Notes under the pieces: model-generated | Database searches by the model: none | What the model saw: only the letters and a program-made list of their open reading frames with translations | Told to the model about the DNA's origin: nothing | From: CAYVLI01 sp964452105 [NCBI: uncultured Nitrospinota bacterium] | GTDB taxonomy: Bacteria; JAUXIQ01 | Length of the DNA: 6,846 nucleotides | Assembly: GCA_964452105.1 (NCBI GenBank) | Contig: CAYVLI010000142.1 | Location: forward strand, 1-6,846 | Reading direction: 5' to 3' | Translations under genes and position numbers: made by a program | Shown: piece by piece, positions 1 to 4,915 of the stretch | Layout of the letters: every line of letters begins with the position of its first letter | How positions within the stretch are numbered: position 1 is the first letter of the stretch

Positions 1-48
1 CAGCTTCCCCCTCTATCCAGAACGACTCCAACGGTAAGAGAAAATTAA

Positions 49-552
49 ATGAAATGCCCATCTTGCGGAGGCATGGACAGCAAAGTCATCGACTCCAGAC
101 CCGGCAAAGACGGTAAAGAAATTCGCAGACGCAGAGAATGCCTCTCCTGCTCCATTCGTTTCACCACCTATGAAAGAATAGAAGAATTCCTGCCTTTGGT
201 CATAAAAAAAGACGGAAGAAGGGAGGCCTACAACAAGGAAAAACTGTTGCAGGGTATAGGCAGAGCCTGCGACAAGCGGCCCATATCCATGGCCCAGAGG
301 GAAGAACTGGCCAATAAAATACTGCGTGAACTCCAGGAAAGTGGCGAGCGTGAGGTTCCGGTCAAGGTAGTCGGCGAAAAGGTTATGGGGGCATTGAACA
401 AGCTGGATAAGGTCGCATACGTCCGCTTCGCCTCCGTTTACAGGCAGTTCGAGGATGTGACCGACTTCATGGACGTGATCAAGAACCTGCTCGAAGACCA
501 TAAAGATAGCGAAGGCGCACCACCGGCTCGGGGAGAACCGAAGAAGAAGTAG
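49..552 (+). CDS. nrdR: NrdR, transcriptional repressor of ribonucleotide reductase genes
   Basis: NrdR is a cytoplasmic ATP/dATP-sensing repressor that binds NrdR boxes upstream of ribonucleotide reductase operons. The 167-residue protein has the family layout. A zinc ribbon occupies residues 3-34 with Cys3, Cys6, Cys31 and Cys34, followed by the signature IRRRRECLSC and FTTYERIE. An ATP-cone spans about residues 49-139, starting PLVIKKDGRREAYNKEKL and ending with VAYVRFASVYRQF (122-134). The Gly that usually follows the fourth Cys (CGKRF type) is Ser here (CSIRF). The tail (149-167) is charged, ends in KKK, and makes the protein slightly longer than the usual ~150 aa. The ATG at 49 gives the canonical MKCPSCG start; a weak purine-rich site (GGTAAGAG, 33-40) lies 8 nt upstream. 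No ribonucleotide reductase gene or evident NrdR box is visible in the window. The identity is near certain; the targets cannot be seen. Confidence 0.97.
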   Translation: MKCPSCGGMDSKVIDSRPGKDGKEIRRRRECLSCSIRFTTYERIEEFLPLVIKKDGRREAYNKEKLLQGIGRACDKRPISMAQREELANKILRELQESGEREVPVKVVGEKVMGALNKLDKVAYVRFASVYRQFEDVTDFMDVIKNLLEDHKDSEGAPPARGEPKKK

Positions 553-567
553 GGCATAGCGCTCCAT

Positions 568-654
568 ATGGAGAGAGGAAAAGTTGTCGTAAAAAATTAT
601 CGCAGAAGCAGGATAAAAGCTTATCTTCAAGTTGAAGGCGATATGGTTCGATAA
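568..654 (+). CDS. possible 28-aa basic small ORF (uncertain)
   Basis: In the 118-nt gap between nrdR and the precorrin-2 enzyme, an ATG at 568 opens a 28-codon frame ending at TAA 652-654. It encodes a basic peptide that begins MERGKVVVKNYRRSR. The only Shine-Dalgarno-like bases (AGGG near 551-554) are about 13 nt from the ATG, which is too far to be convincing. The frame contains the small palindromes at 612-637, so the DNA may be regulatory rather than coding. I do not recognise the peptide. A frame of this length easily arises by chance; it is listed only because the gap is otherwise unexplained. Confidence 0.13.
   Translation: MERGKVVVKNYRRSRIKAYLQVEGDMVR
612..637. repeat. two adjoining small palindromes upstream of the precorrin-2 dehydrogenase gene
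   Basis: GATAA (612-616) pairs with TTATC (621-625) across AAGC, and CTTCAA (625-630) pairs with TTGAAG (632-637) around a single central G. The second is a perfect odd-length 13-bp dyad, a shape more typical of an operator than of a hairpin because the loop is one base. It ends 33 nt before the start codon of the downstream gene. No T-run follows, so it is not a terminator. A role as a binding site for a regulator of the tetrapyrrole genes is inference only. Confidence 0.3.
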
Positions 655-659
655 TACTT

Positions 660-666
660 AAGGTGG
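660..666 (+). promoter_or_regulatory. ribosome binding site that fixes the precorrin-2 dehydrogenase start
   Basis: AAGGTGG is the best Shine-Dalgarno match among the genes here. Two ATGs follow, at 667 and 671. The one at 667 reads only 14 codons before TAA, whereas the one at 671 opens the 221-residue protein with AAGG 7 nt upstream, so 671 is the real start. Confidence 0.7.
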
Positions 667-670
667 ATGA

Positions 671-1336
671 ATGCAATCGCTATACCCGATTTTTCTGAAC
701 CTCGAGGGTAAACCCTGTCTGGTGGTGGGCGGAGGCCAGGTGGCAGAGCGCAAGGTGAACGTACTCCTGGAAGTTGGCGCTCTTGTGACCGTGGTGAGCC
801 CGGAGGTGACGGAGGAGATAAGCGCCCTGGCAGGCGAGGGGCGAGTGAAGCACTTAAAGGAAGCGTTCAGGGAAGAGCGCCTGGAAGGCTTCTCCCTGGT
901 GATAGGAGCCACAGATGATTTTCAGGTGAACAGAGTAGTCTCCGAAGCGGCGCGGAGAAAGGGTATCTGGGTGAACATAGTCGATTCACCGGCCGAGAGC
1001 GACTTCTTCGTTCCATCGCTGGTACGCCGCGGTGGCCTTACCGTGGCCATCTCCACCGGGGGCGGCAGCCCCGCCATGGCAAAAAAGGTCAGGAAGGAAC
1101 TGGAAGCGATATTAGGGCAGGAATACGCCACGATTTTAGGTTTCCTCGGAAAATTGAGGCCGGAGGCTTTCGCTTCCATACCCGAGGAGAAGGACCGCGC
1201 CTCTCTTTACACTCAACTGGTCGAATCCGGAATACTCTCCCTTATCAAGAGGGAAAAAATGGATGAGGCGCGGGAAGAGGCCAGGGAAATACTGAGCCGT
1301 TTTGGATTGCCTTACAAAGAGGAATATCTGGGCTGA
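671..1336 (+). CDS. precorrin-2 dehydrogenase / sirohydrochlorin ferrochelatase (siroheme synthase N-terminal domain type)
   Basis: This protein belongs to the family of the N-terminal half of CysG and of Met8p/SirC. It oxidises precorrin-2 to sirohydrochlorin with NAD+ and in many members also inserts Fe2+ to give siroheme. The 221 residues show a Rossmann NAD-binding start with CLVVGGGQVAERK (16-28), then GATDD (79-83), VNIVDSPAESDFFVPS (101-116), and the family motif STGGGSPAMAKKVRKELE (128-145). Asp105 aligns with Asp104 of Salmonella CysG, the residue implicated in both dehydrogenase and chelatase chemistry. A helical tail follows residue 150. There is no uroporphyrinogen-III methyltransferase domain, so a separate CobA/SumT must supply precorrin-2. 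The gene lies 36 nt before the CcsA/HemX-like gene, in the same run as hemA and hemC. Whether it makes siroheme, feeds cobalamin, or serves an alternative heme route cannot be told from this window. SirC, Met8-like and CysG-N are all possible labels, so no symbol is given. Confidence 0.93.
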   Translation: MQSLYPIFLNLEGKPCLVVGGGQVAERKVNVLLEVGALVTVVSPEVTEEISALAGEGRVKHLKEAFREERLEGFSLVIGATDDFQVNRVVSEAARRKGIWVNIVDSPAESDFFVPSLVRRGGLTVAISTGGGSPAMAKKVRKELEAILGQEYATILGFLGKLRPEAFASIPEEKDRASLYTQLVESGILSLIKREKMDEAREEAREILSRFGLPYKEEYLG

Positions 1337-1372
1337 AGAAATGATAACCGAATTCTATATGATGGTGACCGG

Positions 1373-2203
1373 ATGGTTGTCAAGTTTTTCATAATTTCGC
1401 TGATTCTATATTTCGCCTGCACCGTGGCATACCTTCTCAACCTCTCCCTGAAGAACGAGAAGCTCTCCCGCTACAAATCGCTGGCCCTGCTGGCGGGTTT
1501 CATATTCCACTCCGCAGCCATCGTTGGCAAAGGCTTCAGCCTGGGATACTTCCCCTTCGGCACGATTTACGAAAAGGCCATAGTAGTGGCCTGGGTGGTG
1601 ATGCTGATATACCTGCTGACAGAGTACAGAACGAAGGTAAAGTCTTTCGGCTCTCTGGTGGTATCCCTGGTCTTCATAGACCTTTCCTATGCCCTGTTCC
1701 TGTCCAGGGAGATACCCTCGCTGGCGCCGAGCCTGCAAAAATTCCTCTTCCAGGTGCACATAGTCTTCTTCATCCTGGGCTTTGTGGCGCTGGTTATTCT
1801 GTTCGTCGGAGGGATGACATACATAATTCAAGAAGACCAACTCAAATCAAAGAAGTTCGGCAAGCTCTATAACAAGCTGCCCTCTCTGGAAGCGCTGGAC
1901 AGGATGAACTATCGCTCCCTGGTGTTAGGGTTTCCCCTGCTGACCCTGGGCATGGTCTTCGGCTCGCTTTGGGCAAACTACAAGGGTGCACCCCTGTGGA
2001 ACTGGAAAGATCCCATAGAGATATGGACGCTTATAACCTGGCTCATATATGCTGTCCTGCTTCAGGGCAGACTCACGGCGGGCTGGCGCGGACGCAAGGC
2101 GTCCATACTGGCTATAATAGGCTTTTCGACGATTGTGATAACCCTGGTAGGTGTGATGAAAGGTGCACATCTGTTCCTGCTGAACAAGCCTCCAGGGTCT
2201 TAG
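1373..2203 (+). CDS. CcsA/HemX-like multi-spanning membrane protein (cytochrome c assembly family)
   Basis: This is a 276-residue, very hydrophobic inner-membrane protein with about eight predicted helices (for example 5-24, 37-53, 68-83, 91-110, 127-148, 183-200, 217-231, 243-263). It carries a CcsA/CcmF/HemX-type tryptophan-rich segment, WANYKGAPLWNWKDPIEIWTLITW, at 200-223, with Trp200, Trp209 and Trp211. The classical form is close to WGxYWxWDPKE, so the core is recognisable but altered (NWKDPIE). Candidate heme-ligating histidines are His46, His129 (QVHIVFF) and His266 (GAHLFLL, the place of GLHS in relatives). In relatives these proteins either handle heme for cytochrome c synthesis (CcsA/ResC) or, as HemX, affect HemA levels. 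Lying 12 nt upstream of hemA favours the HemX type, by inference. Translation starts at the first in-frame ATG after an in-frame stop at 1334-1336; the ribosome site (GGTG, 1364-1367) is weak, so coupling to the preceding gene is likely. Confidence 0.85.
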   Translation: MVVKFFIISLILYFACTVAYLLNLSLKNEKLSRYKSLALLAGFIFHSAAIVGKGFSLGYFPFGTIYEKAIVVAWVVMLIYLLTEYRTKVKSFGSLVVSLVFIDLSYALFLSREIPSLAPSLQKFLFQVHIVFFILGFVALVILFVGGMTYIIQEDQLKSKKFGKLYNKLPSLEALDRMNYRSLVLGFPLLTLGMVFGSLWANYKGAPLWNWKDPIEIWTLITWLIYAVLLQGRLTAGWRGRKASILAIIGFSTIVITLVGVMKGAHLFLLNKPPGS

Positions 2204-2215
2204 AGGTTTACCTTC

Positions 2216-3487
2216 ATGTCTCTGCTGGTGGTAGGGCTGAGTCATAAGACAGCGCCCATAGAGGTGAGAGAGAGGCTGGCCTTCCCTGAAAAGAAGCTGG
2301 AAGAGCCCCTGTTGCAGCTAAAAGCTCAGTCAGGGGTAAGGGAAAACGTCCTGCTTTCTACCTGCAACAGGGTGGAGATATACTCCAATGTGCAGGAGGC
2401 CTCCAGCGGTGAGTTCCTGCTCAAGGAGTTTATGGCTTCCTATAATCAGATTCACCTCAGCGAAATCGACGACCATTTTTACAGCTACAGAGAAGCAGAC
2501 TGCGTTCGCCATACCTTCAGGGTCGCATCCAGCCTCGATTCGATGATAGTGGGAGAGGTCCAGATACTGGGTCAGCTAAAGGACGCGTACGCCATGGCCC
2601 GCAGATATGATTGCACCGGCCCCATACTCAACCAGCTCTTCGAACGAGCTTTTTTCGTCGCCAAGAAGGTGCGCAGCGAGACGGGCATCGCAGAGAACGC
2701 CGTCTCAGTCAGCTATGCCGCAGTAGAACTGGCCAAAAAGATATTCGGAGATTTGAGCGATAAATCCATCATGCTTATAGGCGCCGGTGAGATGGCGGAG
2801 CTCGCCGCCCGCCACCTGGTTTCTCAGGGAGTCAAGGCGGTGGTGGTCTCGAACCGAACGTTTCATCGTGCAGTGGAGCTGGCCAAAGAGCTTAACGGAA
2901 GCGCCATCAGGTTCGAACATTTCATGGATGAGCTTATCGGCACGGACATCGTAATAAGCTCCACGGGAGCTCCCCACTACATAATCAAGAAGGACAACAT
3001 GAAAAAAGCCATGCGCGCCAGGAAGAATAAACCAGTTTTCTTCATTGATATAGCCGTGCCCAGGGACGTAGAACCTGAGGTAAACAGCATCGATAACGTT
3101 TACCTCTACGACATCGATGATCTGGAAAACGTGATACAGCATAATATAAAGGAGAGGAAGCGCGAAGCCCGCAAAGCCGAGAATATGCTTAAGGAAGAGG
3201 TAGAGAAATTCATGAGGTGGCAGGCCAGTCTGGATGTGGTTCCCACCATAATTTCGCTAAGGGAAAGGTTTGAGGCGATCAGGACGGACGAGACCAGGAA
3301 GATGCTCTCCCGTTTGAATAACCTCTCCCGGGAAGAACAGAAGTCCATCGAAGCCATGACATCGGCAATGGTCAATAAGATACTGCATCATCCCACTATC
3401 TGTCTTAAGAAATCCGGCAATGACGAGAAATCTGTCGAACTGGTACATATGGTCAGGCGCCTGTTTAACCTTGATGATGAGCATTGA
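2216..3487 (+). CDS. hemA: glutamyl-tRNA reductase
   Basis: HemA reduces glutamyl-tRNA(Glu) with NADPH to glutamate-1-semialdehyde, the committed cytoplasmic step of C5-pathway tetrapyrrole synthesis. The 423-residue length is normal. The N-terminal catalytic domain starts LLVVGLSHKTAPIEVRE and contains STCNR with the thioester nucleophile Cys50. His99 (RHTFRVASSLDSMIVGE) matches the conserved catalytic-domain histidine, and VGEVQILGQ follows at 112-120. The NADPH-binding Rossmann domain has LIGAGEMAELAARHL around 187-201, SNRT, SSTGAPH, and FIDIAVPRDVEP. A helical spine and dimerisation domain run from about 320 to the end, including VPTIISLRERFEAIR. AGAGG at 2202-2206, overlapping the stop of the preceding gene, sits 9 nt before the ATG. 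The stop codon lies 1 nt before the preferred hemC start, so the two are very probably cotranscribed and translationally coupled. The aminomutase partner HemL is not in the window. No essential residue is missing. Confidence 0.98.
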   Translation: MSLLVVGLSHKTAPIEVRERLAFPEKKLEEPLLQLKAQSGVRENVLLSTCNRVEIYSNVQEASSGEFLLKEFMASYNQIHLSEIDDHFYSYREADCVRHTFRVASSLDSMIVGEVQILGQLKDAYAMARRYDCTGPILNQLFERAFFVAKKVRSETGIAENAVSVSYAAVELAKKIFGDLSDKSIMLIGAGEMAELAARHLVSQGVKAVVVSNRTFHRAVELAKELNGSAIRFEHFMDELIGTDIVISSTGAPHYIIKKDNMKKAMRARKNKPVFFIDIAVPRDVEPEVNSIDNVYLYDIDDLENVIQHNIKERKREARKAENMLKEEVEKFMRWQASLDVVPTIISLRERFEAIRTDETRKMLSRLNNLSREEQKSIEAMTSAMVNKILHHPTICLKKSGNDEKSVELVHMVRRLFNLDDEH

Positions 3488-3488
3488 G

Positions 3489-4418
3489 ATGAGAGAAAAA
3501 GTAACCATAGGTACTCGCGGAAGCGCTCTGGCGCTTACTCAAACCAAGCATGTTAAGGCCAGCCTGGAAGCGTTGTTCCCGGACCTGGAAATAGAGCTGA
3601 AGATAATCAAGACCACGGGTGACCGTTTTCAGGACCGCCCCCTTCCCGCAGTCGGGGGTAAAGGCTTGTTCACCAAGGAATTGGAGGATGCCATGCTCGA
3701 CGGCCGTGCGGACATGGCCGTGCACAGCATGAAAGACCTGCCCACGGAGCTGCCGCCGGGCCTGGCCCTCGCCTCTGTCACGGAGCGGGAAGAACCCTGG
3801 GACGTCCTGGTCACCGAAACTGGCCACAAGATAGAAGACCTGCCACGAAGCGCCCGGGTGGGCACAAGCAGCCTGCGCAGGCAGGCCCAGCTCCTCAACT
3901 ACAGACCCGATTTCAAGATTCTGCCGCTGCGAGGCAATCTGGATACCCGGCTGAGGAAGCTGCATGACGAGAAGATGGACGGAATAGTGGTGGCGCTGGC
4001 GGGGCTCAAGCGCATGGGTTGGGAGAATCGTGTCACCCAGGTTCTTACTCCGGAAATAAGCCTCCCCTCAGTGGGCCAGGGGGCGCTTGGCCTGGAGGCC
4101 AGGGAGGACGATCAGGAGCTTCTCGAAATACTGAGCAAGCTCGACCATCCCGCCACGAGAATCGCCGTTACCGCAGAGCGGGAGTTCCTGCATGTGCTCC
4201 AGGGAGGTTGCCAGGTGCCTATTGCGGCGTACGGTGACCTTTCCGGAGACGTTCTGACACTTGATGGCATGGTGGCTTCGCTGGATGGAAAGGAGCTGCT
4301 GAGGGACAGCATGAAGGGCAGCTCCGAAGACCCTCATGGTCTGGGCAGCAACCTGGCCCGCAGGCTCCTCGAAAAAGGCGCGGACAGGATACTCGAGGAG
4401 TTAAACAAGGGAAGGTAA
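3489..4418 (+). CDS. hemC: porphobilinogen deaminase (hydroxymethylbilane synthase)
   Basis: HemC polymerises four porphobilinogens into hydroxymethylbilane in the cytoplasm. The 309-residue protein has every landmark: IGTRGSALALTQ (7-18), VGGKGLFTKELE (55-66), AVHSMKDLP (77-85) with catalytic Asp82 (Asp84 in E. coli), VGTSSLRRQAQ (124-134), LRGNLDTRLRKL (147-158), and FLHVLQGGCQVPIAA with Cys241 (Cys242 in E. coli), which anchors the dipyrromethane cofactor. In-frame ATGs also occur at 3420, 3474 and 3477. I chose 3489 because MREKVTIGTRGS matches the usual N-terminus and length and lies 1 nt after the hemA stop, which suits termination-reinitiation. Starting at 3420 would add 23 residues with no family counterpart, and no upstream ATG has a clear ribosome site. 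In many relatives hemD or a cobA-hemD fusion follows at once; here a gene-free, repeat-bearing stretch follows instead. Identity is near certain; the start is less so. Confidence 0.97.
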   Translation: MREKVTIGTRGSALALTQTKHVKASLEALFPDLEIELKIIKTTGDRFQDRPLPAVGGKGLFTKELEDAMLDGRADMAVHSMKDLPTELPPGLALASVTEREEPWDVLVTETGHKIEDLPRSARVGTSSLRRQAQLLNYRPDFKILPLRGNLDTRLRKLHDEKMDGIVVALAGLKRMGWENRVTQVLTPEISLPSVGQGALGLEAREDDQELLEILSKLDHPATRIAVTAEREFLHVLQGGCQVPIAAYGDLSGDVLTLDGMVASLDGKELLRDSMKGSSEDPHGLGSNLARRLLEKGADRILEELNKGR

Positions 4419-4460
4419 CAATTTAATAAATATCAGTAGTGAGAAAACCCTTCGAAACCG

Positions 4461-4476
4461 CTTCCGATGCCGGAAG
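4461..4476 (+). terminator. weak hairpin downstream of hemC, possible 3' end signal
   Basis: CTTCCG (4461-4466) pairs with CGGAAG (4471-4476) across the loop ATGC, 43 nt after the hemC stop. The stem is only 6 bp and is followed by ATGCCTTATAG, not a T-run, so it does not meet the form of an intrinsic terminator. It could mark or protect the 3' end of the transcript, or be chance. Confidence 0.2.
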
Positions 4477-4620
4477 ATGCCTTATAGCTCATTGAGTCCA
4501 TCGAAGTCGGAATTTGCTCTTACGGTTGAAATCCCCCATACTTCTTCAAGACACACCCAGGATAAGTGTATCCGAAAAAGTCCTGTATGGTACTGTTTCG
4601 TTTTTGCGTTTGGTGTCTGG

Positions 4621-4703
4621 TGTCATTCCCGCGAAAGCGGGAATCCAGTATTTTCAATGGCTTGCACCCTGCCTGGATTCCCCGGTCGAGCCGGGGAATG
4701 ACA
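4621..4703. repeat. 83-bp composite inverted repeat of two palindromes (REPIN/MITE-like, dRS3-type core)
   Basis: The left palindrome (4625-4644) fits ATTCCC-N8-GGGAAT; its pairing is ATTCCCGC / GCGGGAAT around a GAAA tetraloop. The right palindrome (4677-4699) pairs ATTCCCCGG with CCGGGGAAT around TCGAG. The two arms are also inverted copies of each other: TGTCATTCCC at 4621-4630 matches GGGAATGACA at 4694-4703, and GGGAATCCAG at 4639-4648 matches CTGGATTCCC at 4673-4682. About 24 nt of unpaired spacer separate them. This nested layout is that of REP doublets (REPINs) or tiny non-autonomous elements. The ATTCCC-N8-GGGAAT core has the form of the neisserial dRS3 repeat; a similar core appears in many unrelated genomes, so no relationship is claimed. 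It codes for nothing. Likely roles are transcript 3'-end stabilisation or passive dispersal by a transposase encoded elsewhere. Confidence 0.85.
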
Positions 4704-4736
4704 GAGAGCAGACTTTTCATGACTCACATAAATAAA

Positions 4737-4768
4737 GTCGTTGTTAGCGACAAAGTGAACAACTTGTC
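4737..4768. repeat. overlapping small inverted repeats
   Basis: Several pairings compete in 32 nt: GTCG (4737-4740) with CGAC (4748-4751), GTTGTT (4740-4745) with AACAAC (4758-4763), and GACAA plus GT with ACTTGTC (4749-4768, one bulged A). They cannot all form at once. No T-run or ribosome site is nearby and the exporter gene starts about 150 nt downstream, so an attenuator reading is not supported. It may be the decayed edge of a repeat element. Confidence 0.3.
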
Positions 4769-4915
4769 AATCACGAGCTCTCTATCGTAAAGGGCGTTCA
4801 TATTGCTTGCCAGATAAAGCAGGAATAACAAATGCTCAGCACGCCTGCACATTAAAATCTTCAGAGCCACTCCATGAGGAATGAAATTGCACAAGATGAT
4901 AAATAGCGGGACACA

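Larger units (their letters stand above)
4419..4915. other. gene-free intergenic stretch between hemC and the RND exporter gene
   Basis: About 500 nt with no convincing coding sequence. It holds a weak hairpin near the hemC end, an 83-bp composite palindromic element (4621-4703), and a cluster of small inverted repeats (4737-4768). The open frames of 66-74 codons across 4477-4790 on both strands owe their central parts to the palindromes: HSRESGNP, VIPAKAGIQ, FPRKRESS and, on the minus strand, RFRGND, which are familiar artefacts of this repeat type. I looked for a sigma70-type promoter for the exporter gene and found no spacing and sequence combination that I would defend. No T-rich intrinsic terminator was found either. 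Confidence 0.75.

Noticed and set aside
1-48. Possible C-terminal end of an upstream gene (frame ending at TAA 46-48, or another ending at TAA 35-37)
   Set aside because: Only 11-15 codons are visible, two frames are equally possible, and neither tail is recognisable.
13-630. 205-codon open frame on the minus strand opposite nrdR
   Set aside because: It is antisense to a certain gene, has no recognisable domain, and long antisense frames are common opposite charged, codon-biased genes.
1341-1394. 17-codon frame overlapping the start of the CcsA/HemX-like gene (begins MITEFYMMVTG)
   Set aside because: Too short to judge, with no clear ribosome site of its own; the real gene starts in another frame with a clean transmembrane N-terminus. 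No frameshift is needed to explain the protein.
1969-2247. 92-codon plus-strand open frame across the end of the CcsA/HemX-like gene and start of hemA
   Set aside because: Shadow frame within two well-supported genes, with no recognisable protein features.
4477-4790. Open frames of about 66-74 codons on both strands across the intergenic palindromes
   Set aside because: Their recognisable parts (HSRESGNP, VIPAKAGIQ, FPRKRESS, RFRGND) are translations of the repeat itself in each frame; they lack ribosome sites and have no protein-like flanks.
4764-4835. Promoter-like hexamers (TTGTCA at 4764, TTGCCA at 4807) upstream of the exporter gene
   Set aside because: No acceptable -10 hexamer lies 16-18 nt downstream of either; AT-rich DNA yields such partial matches by chance.
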